Positions 1 to 7,090 of a stretch of 64,000 bases of DNA are shown here, piece by piece. Both the position numbers and the translations under genes were made by a program. The stretch is from NCBI GenBank assembly GCA_910584065.1, contig CAJTZN010000016.1, positions 1-64,000 on the forward strand, read 5' to 3'. Within the stretch, counting starts at the first letter, position 1. Every line of letters begins with the position of its first letter. The notes under the pieces were generated by a model. The model worked only from the letters and a program-made list of their open reading frames with translations. It had not been told where the DNA came from and made no database searches. The DNA comes from an uncultured Eubacterium sp. (GTDB lineage: Bacteria; Bacillota; Clostridia; Lachnospirales; Lachnospiraceae).

Positions 1-62
1 TAATTTACTGGCAAAATAGAAGTTTTTGACAAGGGGTTTTAGCCCTTGCATCTTAGTATAAT

Positions 63-106
63 GATAGTAGAGTTCAAAAGTAAAAGGCGGAAGAATTTTT
101 TCGCAT
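63..106 (+). other. CRISPR-leader-like sequence
   Basis: This AT-rich segment matches the start of the CRISPR leader at 1191-1240, sharing a GTTCAAAA(G/A)TAAAAGGCGGAA core followed by a T-run. No repeat unit follows it here, because the Fic cassette begins about 180 bases later. It could be a leftover leader from a lost or displaced second array, or one arm of a duplication flanking the Fic genes. The rest of 1-283 shows no gene, only a weak promoter with an extended -10 (TGATATACT, 242-250) ahead of the antitoxin. Confidence 0.5.
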
Positions 107-283
107 GTGCGTTCGGACGTCATGGATGATACAAAACTATACCTTGTATCAATTTTTTTCAGGTTTTGCGCGAAAAAGGTGGTAGAGCAACATTATTTTT
201 GTCCTTAGAACGCATGGTATATGGTATTTATTCATAAAATGTGATATACTAAAGATAATCTTAAATTGAATGGAGGAATTTTT

Positions 284-454
284 ATGACGGCGGAAGTGGC
301 TTGGGATTACGCTATCGGCATGATTAAAGTTGATGGGCTCGAACCAACAGAAGATTTTAAAAAATATATTGAACTAGAAAAAACTGGGGAGGCCACTACG
401 GAAGATTTAAAGAAATATTTAGACAAAAAATATAAGGTGAAAAAGGATGCTTGA
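284..454 (+). CDS. VbhA-like antitoxin of a Fic toxin
   Basis: This is a 56-residue protein. The ATG at 284 is preceded by TGGAGGAA at 271-278; a TTG further upstream has no such site. The run D-G-L-E-P-T-E-D-F followed by a charged helix is characteristic of VbhA-type antitoxins. These bind Fic enzymes in cis or trans and push an inhibitory glutamate into the ATP site. Here the usual (S/T)xxxE(G/N) inhibitory motif reads M-I-K-V-D-G (residues 13-18), so the Ser/Thr is Met and the Glu is Asp. Its last 8 bases overlap the fic start (ATGCTTGA), so the two are translationally coupled. The family call rests on the pattern around GLEPTEDF and on the partner gene. Confidence 0.8.
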   Translation: MTAEVAWDYAIGMIKVDGLEPTEDFKKYIELEKTGEATTEDLKKYLDKKYKVKKDA

Positions 455-1091
455 TCCATATTTATATTCCGGAACAGATATCTTAAAAAATGTCTTAGGC
501 ATTCAAGACAAGCAGATGTTGGATGATGCAGAAGCGGATTACGTTTCTCTCCGTCTTAGGGAACTTGCCGAGAATCCTTTAGAAGGAGATTATGACTTCA
601 ACCATCTGGCCGAAATGCATAGATATATGTTTCAAGATATCTATGCATGGGCTGGAAAAATCCGTGTCATCAATATAGAAAAAGAAGAACCTGCATTAGG
701 TGGTTTGTCCATAGAATATTCAGACAAAACAAAAATTGAGAGTGATCTGTCTGAAGCCTTAAATAAGATGGTATCACGTTCTTGGGTAAATATGTCTTTG
801 GAGGATAGAGCGAAATGCTTTTCAGAGGATTTGGCAGCAGTCTGGAAGACTCATGGTTTCCGTGAAGGAAATACCAGGCTTGCTGTGACTTTTTGTTGTC
901 AATTTATCGAAGCACAGGGAATTCCTATTGACCGAACCATTTTTGAGAAGAACAGTGTATATGTGAGAACTGCACTTGTAGCCTATTCGGCAGTATTTCA
1001 CGATTTAGGAGATTTATCGAAGAAAGAATACCTGGAGAGGATAATCAGAGATTCTTTGAAACTCGCCATGATATCAGGAAGAAATAAATGA
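447..1091 (+). CDS. Fic-family AMP-transferase-like toxin
   Basis: This 214-residue protein contains the Fic core. Fic proteins usually transfer AMP or another nucleotide moiety to a target hydroxyl. The catalytic loop reads H136-G-F-R-E-G-N-T-R-L, against the consensus HxFx(D/E)GNGRxxR. The catalytic His, Phe, acidic residue, Asn and first Arg are kept, but Gly is Thr and the second Arg is missing (the loop continues LAVTF). An upstream helix with H-R-Y-M-F-Q-D-I-Y-A-W-A-G (58-70) is the usual Fic flap region. It follows its antitoxin with an 8-base overlap and sits just ahead of a CRISPR leader. The target is unknown. Activity is plausible because GNTR variants exist in the family, but the altered second half of the motif leaves doubt. 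Confidence 0.88.
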   Translation: MLDPYLYSGTDILKNVLGIQDKQMLDDAEADYVSLRLRELAENPLEGDYDFNHLAEMHRYMFQDIYAWAGKIRVINIEKEEPALGGLSIEYSDKTKIESDLSEALNKMVSRSWVNMSLEDRAKCFSEDLAAVWKTHGFREGNTRLAVTFCCQFIEAQGIPIDRTIFEKNSVYVRTALVAYSAVFHDLGDLSKKEYLERIIRDSLKLAMISGRNK

Positions 1092-1190
1092 AAGTATTTT
1101 TTGGCTTTACTTGATAAACCATTTGAAGTTTAAGAATTATATTTCAAATTAGATGTAATATGTTTTTTGGGTTGCAGATCGTATGGCGGT

Positions 1191-1404
1191 GATAGGGTTC
1201 AAAAATAAAAGGCGGAAATATTTTTTTCTTGCATAAGGTTTGAAAGTTAGGTATAATACAGATATGGTTTTGAGAATAATTCTTGGAAAATTTCGAAAAA
1301 ACCAAAAATGAGCCTAAAAAAGAGAAAAAATAGACCAATTTCAAAAACATGTGCAAATTTGGGGTTGGAACATGCCGAAAAATCGTTGGTTCTGGAGGGG
1401 TACC
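1191..1404 (+). promoter_or_regulatory. CRISPR leader with promoter
   Basis: This 214-base AT-rich stretch lies immediately before the first repeat. It carries a good sigma-A promoter: TTGCAT at 1229-1234, 17 bases, TATAAT at 1252-1257, reading toward the array. The repeats next to it are identical and those at the far end are degenerate, which supports this side being the leader. No open frame of note is present between the fic stop at 1091 and the first repeat. The first 50 bases recur at 63-106. Confidence 0.75.
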
Positions 1405-2025
1405 GTAGAAATGAATGAAGCCCGATGTAGGGCATTGACACATATAAGAATAGTGCCTTTTCCATTATTTTTTGCTACGTAGAAATGAATGAAGCCCGAT
1501 GTAGGGCATTGACACAGAAAACTTATTTTTTCTTTATGAGCCATTATCTGTAGAAATGAATGAAGCCCGATGTAGGGCATTGACACATCCAATCAGCCTT
1601 GCAACTGAATGCTGTTCTTGGAGTAGAAATGAGTGAAGCCCGATGTAGGGCATTGACACACTACTATCTAATTGTGCAATAAGTTCCGCATACATCGTAG
1701 AAATGAGTGAAGCCCGATGTAGGGCATTGACACGTGCTACTGTTGGCTTTGGCTTTGACGGGTCTTTGGTAGAAATGGGTGAAGCCCGATGTAGGGCATT
1801 GACACCCGTTGATTTGGTCTCAATCGAGACTGCTTCGGTCGTAGAAATGGGTGAAGCCCGATGTAGGACATTGACACTTTTTTTCCATTGCTCTCTCTGT
1901 TTCTCCCGCCCTTTGTAGAAATGGGTGAAGCCCGATGTAGGGCATTGACACGGTACTAAATCTGCCACTGCTCGGATGTAGTCCTTGCGTAGAAATGGGA
2001 GAAGCCCGATGTTGGGCATTGACAC
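1405..2025 (+). CRISPR. CRISPR array, 9 repeats and 8 spacers
   Basis: Nine 37-base repeats start at 1405, 1479, 1550, 1623, 1697, 1769, 1841, 1915 and 1989. They begin GTAGAAATG and end GGGCATTGACAC, with a short internal stem GCCC-GATGTA-GGGC. Spacers are 34-37 bases. The repeats drift in steps: positions 10-14 read AATGA in repeats 1-3, AGTGA in 4-5, GGTGA in 6-8 and GGAGA in 9. Repeat 7 also has GTAGGACA, and repeat 9 has GTTGGGCA. This ageing gradient puts the leader on the left. No cas gene is in the window, so the type cannot be assigned; the reverse complement (GTGTCAAT...TTTCTAC) should be considered when matching repeat families. Confidence 0.97.
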
Positions 2026-2539
2026 TTTTCTACGGATTACCGTGTGAATTGTTTACATGTATAGTAATGTGGAAGCCATTACAAGGAATTAACCCGTTAG
2101 TAAAGAAAAGCAATATGTAGAAAATAGGAAATCCGTCCTGCTTTTCTAGATACCCTATCTCCATGCCCACCCAACTTCAACTCCCCTGCGCCTTGAAATC
2201 CGATAAAATTGGAGCGAATTAAAACCGGAGTAGATTTGTTGCTAATATGCAGATTTGCTCCCGTTTTGTATAGGTTCATACTATCTGCCATTTATCCAAT
2301 ATTGGCTAGAGAGGAAACAGTACATGGAATTGATAATTACCCATACTAATACACAATAAGGTAAAACGTAAATTGGGAAAAGAACTAAAAACAAAGCTTG
2401 GCTGTGAGATGAATCAACAGTTTCTACCATGAACCCATCAAAAGTGAATAGTAAAGACATTTCGATCAATAATCCCACCCTCCACGTCCCACGACTGGGG
2501 AGTGGTATGACTCCCCTGCTGAACAAGGAGCTAAAAGAG
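2026..2539. other. Intergenic stretch after CRISPR array
   Basis: I see no credible gene in these 514 bases. A perfect hairpin, GGGGAGT-GGTATG-ACTCCCC (2497-2516), sits 23 bases before the start of the next gene. It has no T-run, so it may influence translation of that gene rather than terminate transcription. Short open frames across this segment lack ribosome sites. Confidence 0.4.
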
Positions 2540-2737
2540 ATGAAAACAAAGTTCTGTTGTAACGATATGGAAGAAAAAATAAACTACAAATGTGCCGGTC
2601 ATGATGATCCGTTTGAATGCCCGGATCATCTAATATACCATAATAAAAAAGAAAAGGAATTTGGAATTATCGTCCATGATGGCGGTCATTCTTATATTGC
2701 GATCAACTTTTGCCCATGGTGCGGCAAACCTTTGTAG
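2540..2737 (+). CDS. Small zinc-ribbon-like protein, DUF6980 type
   Basis: This 65-residue protein starts at ATG 2540 behind AAGGAG at 2525-2530. The frame is open further upstream but without a better start. It contains paired cysteines early (F-C-C-N-D-M), a HDDPFECPD segment, an IIVHDGGHSYI strand and a closing C-P-W-C-G-K motif. That pattern is typical of a small family annotated as DUF6980, found scattered in Firmicutes. The cysteines and histidines suggest a bound metal ion, probably zinc. No enzymatic function is known to me. It lies alone in an AT-rich accessory stretch with an unrelated small gene downstream. Confidence 0.75.
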   Translation: MKTKFCCNDMEEKINYKCAGHDDPFECPDHLIYHNKKEKEFGIIVHDGGHSYIAINFCPWCGKPL

Positions 2738-2793
2738 ATTTCTCCAGAGATTTAGATGTTTCTATGATATGGCATTAAATGGAGTAAGTGATA

Positions 2794-3105
2794 ATGAAAA
2801 GAGAGTACGAGTATCGTTCGATTCAAAAGATAAACAAAGAAGGAATTTGGTTTGAAGATGGTCTTTTTTTAGACTTCGAATTGAGTAGGGCAAATTGGGC
2901 GAAAAAACATAATATTTCAGCTGATAAAACATCTTGCGTTGCGGATCGCGACATAACGGCAGCAAGCCCTTATTTTGAATTTTATTTGGATTCCCCTGTC
3001 GTCATATATTTTGATAAAAGAATTTTCGTAAAGAGCAAAAAACTATTTCAAAGATTTAGAGTTAAAATTGAGAAAATAGGATATACCACATATGATCTGA
3101 GTTGA
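2794..3105 (+). CDS. Conserved hypothetical protein, 103 residues
   Basis: The start ATG at 2794 follows GGAG at 2781-2784 with 9 bases between; a GTG six bases earlier is less well placed. The protein begins M-K-R-E-Y-E-Y-R-S-I and has a central SCVADRDITAASPYFEFY segment. It resembles small single-domain proteins that occur near immunity or toxin genes in gut Firmicutes, but I cannot name a domain. There is no signal peptide or membrane segment. It lies 56 bases after the zinc-ribbon gene and may share its transcript. Function unknown. Confidence 0.65.
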   Translation: MKREYEYRSIQKINKEGIWFEDGLFLDFELSRANWAKKHNISADKTSCVADRDITAASPYFEFYLDSPVVIYFDKRIFVKSKKLFQRFRVKIEKIGYTTYDLS

Positions 3106-3234
3106 ACGTCAAATAGGGAAATATCCATTATAAGGATATTCAAACGATTAGTCAGATGAGATAATAGACTTTGTGTTTGAACTGTGATATACTAAAACCA
3201 GTACAATATAAATCATAAAAAGGGCGGTGAAAGT

Positions 3235-3483
3235 ATGACAGATAGTGAAAAGTTAGACTTGTTACTTGATAAAGTAAATGATATTGAAACAGATATTAGG
3301 GATATGAAACTAACTCTAGAAAATGAAATTCGTGAAAATATCAAGCGTGTAGCAGAAGGGCATCTTGATTTGTCAAGAAATTTGCATGACGCGATGAAAC
3401 CAAGTAACGAGGTTGAAATGCTAGCGATCAAAGTCAGGATGTTAGAAACAGATATCAGAGACATAAAAGCAAAACTGGCATAA
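3235..3483 (+). CDS. Small coiled-coil protein, 82 residues
   Basis: ATG at 3235 follows GGCGGTGAAAG (3223-3233). A promoter with an extended -10 (TGATATACT, 3185-3193) and a weak -35 (TAGACT, 3165-3170) lies just upstream. The protein is almost entirely heptad-like: hydrophobic residues at regular spacing in LDLLLDKVNDIETDIRDMKL and again in VRMLETDIRDIKAKLA. The motif ETDIRD(M/I)K occurs at both ends, which suggests an antiparallel or self-paired coiled coil. It has no signal peptide. Such proteins are common in Lachnospiraceae accessory regions and have no assigned role. Confidence 0.7.
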   Translation: MTDSEKLDLLLDKVNDIETDIRDMKLTLENEIRENIKRVAEGHLDLSRNLHDAMKPSNEVEMLAIKVRMLETDIRDIKAKLA

Positions 3484-3502
3484 CCATGATACAAATCCAT
3501 TA

Positions 3503-3532
3503 TTTACAAAGCGCCTCTCACTATGTTACAAT
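3503..3532 (+). promoter_or_regulatory. Promoter of potD
   Basis: TTTACA (3503-3508), 18 bases, TACAAT (3527-3532), ending 61 bases before the potD start. It marks the change from the AT-rich island to GC-richer chromosome. Confidence 0.6.
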
Positions 3533-3593
3533 AACGGAGTATGTAAAAAATCAGATTGAAATTGCTGCTTACGCGGCGGAATGAGAGGACAAC

Positions 3594-4664
3594 ATGAAGA
3601 TCAGAAAAATTGTAGCCATTGTGTGCGTGCTCGGCCTGCTCACCGGAAGCCTGACGGCATGTGGGAGCGACGGGGATGGCGCGGCGGGAGAGCTTTACAT
3701 TTATAACTGGGGAGAATATTTTGATCCGGACGCCCTTGCGATGTTCGAGGAAGAGACGGGGATCCAGGTGACGTACGATGAATATGAGACAAATGAAGTG
3801 ATGTATCCGCTCATTGCGAACGGCGCGGTTCAGTATGATCTTGTGTGCCCGTCGGATTATATGATACAGCGGATGATTTCCGAAGATCTGTTGGAAGAGA
3901 TCAATTTTGACAACATTCCGAATATCAAGTATATTGACAAAGAATATATGGAGGCGAGCCAGGCTTTTGATGAGGGAAACCGTTACAGCGTGCCTCATCT
4001 TTGGGGAACGGTAGGTATCCTCTATAATAAGTCGATGGTAACAGAGCCGGTGGATAGTTGGGGCATTCTCTGGGATACGAAATACGAGGACAATATCCTG
4101 ATGCAGAAGAGCGTGCGCGACGCGTTCGGTATTACGCTCAAATATCTCGGTTATTCGCTGAACAGTACGGATGAAAACGAGTTGGAAGAGGCGAAACAGA
4201 AACTGATCGAGCAGAAAAAATCCGGCGTCGTTCAGGCATATGTCGTGGATGAGGTGCGGGATAAGATGATCGGGAATGAGGCGGCCATCGGCGTCATTTA
4301 TTCGGGAGAGGCGCTCACATGCCAAAAGGAAAATCCGGATCTGGAATATGTGATACCGAAAGAGGGAAGCAATTTGTGGATTGATTCCTGGGTCATTCCC
4401 AAAGGAGCAAAAAATAAAGAGAACGCGGAAAAGTTTCTCGATTTCGCGTGCCGTCCGGAGATCGCGAAAATGAATTTTGACTACATCACGTATTCGATCC
4501 CCAATAGCGAGGGCCAGAATCTGATCGAGGAAGAGGAATACCGCAACAGCGAAATTGCTTTTCCGGAATTTGGTTTGCTGACTAACTGTGAGACATTTAG
4601 CTATCTGGGGGCGGAAGTGGACGACCGGTACAATGAAAAGTGGAAAGAGATCATGTCGAATTGA
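3594..4664 (+). CDS. potD: Spermidine/putrescine-binding lipoprotein PotD
   Basis: This 356-residue extracytoplasmic solute-binding protein belongs to the polyamine ABC transporter family. It delivers spermidine or putrescine to a PotABC-type permease at the membrane. The N-terminus is a lipoprotein signal with lipobox L-T-A-C (Cys23). The mature part opens with L-Y-I-Y-N-W-G-E-Y-F-D-P, the PotD hallmark. Family segments CPSDYMIQRM and the VPHLWGTVGILYN hinge region follow. The length is normal. potA, potB and potC are not adjacent: an accessory island with its own genes lies upstream and a small-RNA-like locus downstream, and the gene has its own promoter. It therefore either serves a transporter encoded elsewhere or was separated from it. 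Confidence 0.93.
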   Translation: MKIRKIVAIVCVLGLLTGSLTACGSDGDGAAGELYIYNWGEYFDPDALAMFEEETGIQVTYDEYETNEVMYPLIANGAVQYDLVCPSDYMIQRMISEDLLEEINFDNIPNIKYIDKEYMEASQAFDEGNRYSVPHLWGTVGILYNKSMVTEPVDSWGILWDTKYEDNILMQKSVRDAFGITLKYLGYSLNSTDENELEEAKQKLIEQKKSGVVQAYVVDEVRDKMIGNEAAIGVIYSGEALTCQKENPDLEYVIPKEGSNLWIDSWVIPKGAKNKENAEKFLDFACRPEIAKMNFDYITYSIPNSEGQNLIEEEEYRNSEIAFPEFGLLTNCETFSYLGAEVDDRYNEKWKEIMSN

Positions 4665-4694
4665 CGTGTTGAATTTGTTTTTTTAAATTTTTTC

Positions 4695-4723
4695 TTGATT
4701 TTTTTTGGCTTTTATCATATACT
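4695..4723 (+). promoter_or_regulatory. Promoter of the candidate small RNA
   Basis: TTGATT (4695-4700), exactly 17 bases, TATACT (4718-4723). No open frame follows. Only a structured segment and a terminator lie downstream. Confidence 0.7.
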
Positions 4724-4729
4724 ACAGAT

Positions 4730-4804
4730 AGTGAAATCAATGATTTCTAACGGGCTGGTCGAAAGACCCAGGTCCATCTACGGCGGGGAAGTTCCCCGCC
4801 TTTT
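4730..4804 (+). ncRNA. Candidate small RNA with three hairpins
   Basis: About 75 bases lie between a clean promoter and an intrinsic terminator. Three hairpins follow one another: GAAATC-AAT-GATTTC; CTGGTC-GAAA-GACCCAG (a GNRA tetraloop with one bulged C); and the terminator GGCGGGGAA/TTCCCCGCC at 4782-4800 followed by TTTT. No start codon with a ribosome site is present. I do not recognise a known riboswitch or RNA family, and no gene follows on this strand for it to control in cis. It could act on potD or on distant mRNAs. Alternatively it could be only the potD terminator with a spurious promoter. Confidence 0.6.
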
Positions 4805-4863
4805 GCATTAAGACAAAATCCGAGAGGATATTTTTTGGAAATATCCGTGATCTGAAAAAGAAT

Positions 4864-4897
4864 AACCGGTGCAACTCTTTTATGAGTCACACCGGTT
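4864..4897 (-). terminator. Terminator of the xylanase gene
   Basis: Stem AACCGGT/ACCGGTT with an inner ACTC/GAGT stem, 40 bases after the xylanase stop. On the minus strand it is followed by TTATTCTTTTT. Confidence 0.75.
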
Positions 4898-4937
4898 CAT
4901 TGAAATAGTATTCTAAAATCGAGGTTGGGCCGTCGCT

Positions 4938-6560
4938 TTAATTTCCGCCCTTTTCCTTCAATACTTCAATAACATTGAAGAATGCCTGTTTTGCCTTAAA
5001 GTCTGCTGTAAAGAGACCGGAGTGTGTGCCATAAATGTTGTAATCATAATGGCGTTCGTTTTCCGGTTTCTCGAACTCGGCTTCCAGGTCAGGACGATCT
5101 AAAAGTCCCCAGATACTTACGTTTGTCAGCATACCAGGACGTTCTTTTGCAAAATCACAGTAAGCATTGAAAATATCTTTGTATTTCTTTGCGTGGGCTT
5201 CAAGATCTTTTTCCGTAACTTCTTTGTGGTTTGCCGATTCTTTCTGGTTCAGGCGCACCGTAAGCTCGTTGATTCCTACCGGGACACCGCAGTCAGCAAA
5301 TTTGTTCATGGCGCTCTTTACGTCTTTTGCTTCCGGCCAGTAAGTCAGGACATAACCTTCCATTCCCATGCAGTCGAGGAGCGGGTTTGCCGGATCGGCA
5401 TTTAAGTACTCGATCAGTTTTACGATATAACCTGTTTTCGGACTCTGGAAACAGTTAAAGTCATTATAGTACAGTTTAATGTCTGCCCCTGTCGCTTTTA
5501 CCGCTTCTTTCGCGTACTGGAACGCGTATTTGATGTAATCCCCGCCGATGATCTGATAGAACTTACCGGTCGTGTAAAGGCGGAGTCCTGTAGTCGGGTC
5601 ATCTGACGTAGCCTGTGCATCAATTGCCTCGTTAATGACATCCCAGGCGATAACCGTTCCCGGATATTTCGTCTCGAAGTGGGTGACAACCTGCATACAG
5701 TAACTCTGCATACGTTTCAGCAGTGTATCTTTATCAACCAGTCCCTTTGACTCATCATAGTCCACGTGGAAGAATGACTCGGACATGCTGTTTTCCCAGA
5801 TCAGAACGTGGCCGCGGATCTTCAGGCCGTTTGAGATCGCCCACTCTACCATCTGATCTGCCTGCTCAAATTTGCAGACCGGAGTTCCGTCGCCTGCCAT
5901 AGAAGCTTCGGTGTCCATCAGGGAGTAGCCTTTCATCTCATTTTCGAACGATACGATGTCAAACTGCTGTTTTGCCAGGGCAGAGAAGTTTATATCTGCG
6001 ACCTTGGAAGGATTGACAACGGTTCCTACATTAAAGCTGGCATGTTCTTTCAGAGAATCTTCCGGAAGCGTGATGCTTGGCGTCGGAACCGGTGTCGGAA
6101 CCGGAGTGGCCGGAACGTTCGGAGTGGCTGCCGGTGTATTGCCAGGAGTTGCTGGTGTTGTCGCTGCTGGAGCGGACGGAGCCGGTGTCGGTACGTTATT
6201 CGGCGTATTTTTTGCCTTTACTTTGATCGTGCATGTCGCCTTAGCTTTTTTGTTGCTCTTCGAGGTTGCGGTAATTTTAGCGGTGCCGGCGCTTTTAGCC
6301 TTTACGACACCTTTGCTGCTCACGGTTGCAACCGCTTTTTTGTTTGATTTCCAGGTGACTTTTTTGTTTGCTTTGGCAGGCTTAACTTTCTTCACTTTTA
6401 AGGTGAATTTAGCGCCCTCCTTCAGCGTTTTTTTCGTTGCGTTCAGTGTGATCTTCTTTGCCTTGGCTGCGGCATCCGCATCCGGTGCGGCGGATAATGC
6501 AGTAAATGCCATCATCGCGGACAAAGCAAGGGCAACTGACTTTTTTACTTTATTTCGCAT
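4938..6560 (-). CDS. Secreted GH10 endo-1,4-beta-xylanase with BIG2 domain
   Basis: This 540-residue secreted enzyme would cut internal beta-1,4 bonds in xylan. In order: signal peptide (1-30, ending A-D-A-A); a lysine-rich BIG2 Ig-like domain (36-116); a Pro/Thr linker (120-162); and a GH10 barrel (165-540). Catalytic landmarks are visible: I-R-G-H-V-L-I-W (248-255), acid/base Glu311 in W-D-V-I-N-E-A, and nucleophile Glu432 in G-I-N-E-L. The substrate-site segment reads WENS instead of the common WHSQ. The BIG2 domain probably holds the enzyme to the cell envelope. It has its own promoter, ribosome site (AAAGGAG) and terminator. The same BIG2 type recurs in the LRR proteins at 16-25 kb. Confidence 0.93.
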   Translation of the reverse strand: MRNKVKKSVALALSAMMAFTALSAAPDADAAAKAKKITLNATKKTLKEGAKFTLKVKKVKPAKANKKVTWKSNKKAVATVSSKGVVKAKSAGTAKITATSKSNKKAKATCTIKVKAKNTPNNVPTPAPSAPAATTPATPGNTPAATPNVPATPVPTPVPTPSITLPEDSLKEHASFNVGTVVNPSKVADINFSALAKQQFDIVSFENEMKGYSLMDTEASMAGDGTPVCKFEQADQMVEWAISNGLKIRGHVLIWENSMSESFFHVDYDESKGLVDKDTLLKRMQSYCMQVVTHFETKYPGTVIAWDVINEAIDAQATSDDPTTGLRLYTTGKFYQIIGGDYIKYAFQYAKEAVKATGADIKLYYNDFNCFQSPKTGYIVKLIEYLNADPANPLLDCMGMEGYVLTYWPEAKDVKSAMNKFADCGVPVGINELTVRLNQKESANHKEVTEKDLEAHAKKYKDIFNAYCDFAKERPGMLTNVSIWGLLDRPDLEAEFEKPENERHYDYNIYGTHSGLFTADFKAKQAFFNVIEVLKEKGGN

Positions 6561-6591
6561 TAGATATGCTCCTTTCGTTTGTTATATTGTA

Positions 6592-6620
6592 AGTATACCA
6601 AAAATAAGTACATTGTTCAA
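6592..6620 (-). promoter_or_regulatory. Promoter of the xylanase gene
   Basis: On the minus strand: TTGAAC (6620-6615), 17 bases, TATACT (6597-6592), about 30 bases from the start codon. Near-consensus spacing suggests strong sigma-A transcription. Confidence 0.75.
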
Positions 6621-6636
6621 TGTTTTTTTCTTCCTG

Positions 6637-6676
6637 AAAAAGGAGCGACGCGTCCTGCCACGCGATCGCTCCTTTT
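6637..6676 (-). terminator. Bidirectional terminator after cheY-like gene
   Basis: Stem AAAAGGAGCGA/TCGCTCCTTTT around a GC-rich loop, 26 bases beyond the stop of the CheY-like gene. T-runs exist on both strands, so it insulates the CheY/CheX pair from the xylanase promoter. Confidence 0.8.
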
Positions 6677-6702
6677 CGTGAATTGTCAGATTCGTCTGTG
6701 CC

Positions 6703-7059
6703 TCAGACCACTGTCTGGATGATGGAAATGATCTGTTCCGGTTCAAATGGTTTCTGGATAAATTCAGAGGCGCCGCTTTTAATGGCGTCTACCATTTTTG
6801 ATTTCTGTCCGGCGGCTGTCACCATGATGACTTTGGCGTTTTTGTCAAAAGCCATGATCTTTTTCAGACAGGTGAGTCCGTCTTGAACCGGCATCGTGAT
6901 GTCCAGTGTGACCAGATCCGGACTCAGTTCAATGTACTTTTCGTAGCCGCTCTGTCCGTCTTCCGCTTCCCCGGCAATTTCATAATGATTCTCTACCAGT
7001 ATGTTTTTTAATATTCTGCGGGATGTTCGCGAGTCATCCACAATCAATACTGTTGCCAT
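6703..7059 (-). CDS. CheY-like single-domain response regulator
   Basis: This 118-residue receiver domain has no output domain. The acidic pair Asp8/Asp9, phosphoacceptor Asp53 (V-T-L-D-I-T-M-P), Thr81 (VTAAG) and Lys103 (Q-K-P-F) are all present, so it should be phosphorylated by a CheA-type kinase. The first residues M-A-T-V-L-I-V-D-D-S-R-T-S-R-R are typical of CheY. It is the second gene of a two-gene operon, 31 bases after the CheX-like gene, whose product would remove the phosphate. No kinase or flagellar gene is in the window. The output may be motility or another process. Confidence 0.9.
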   Translation of the reverse strand: MATVLIVDDSRTSRRILKNILVENHYEIAGEAEDGQSGYEKYIELSPDLVTLDITMPVQDGLTCLKKIMAFDKNAKVIMVTAAGQKSKMVDAIKSGASEFIQKPFEPEQIISIIQTVV

Positions 7060-7090
7060 AGAACAACCTCCCTTAGACCAATATTAAAAT

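Noticed and set aside
1703..1918. Open frames running through the CRISPR array
   Set aside because: They only reflect the repeat unit being open in some frames.
1405..2025. Assignment of a CRISPR-Cas type from the repeat alone
   Set aside because: No cas gene is visible and repeat orientation by sequence convention is ambiguous, so any type call would be a guess.
2429..2539. Upstream extension of the zinc-ribbon gene
   Set aside because: The added residues are low-similarity and the AAGGAG site points to ATG 2540.
4665..4804. Riboswitch controlling a downstream gene
   Set aside because: The next gene lies on the opposite strand, so there is nothing in cis to control.
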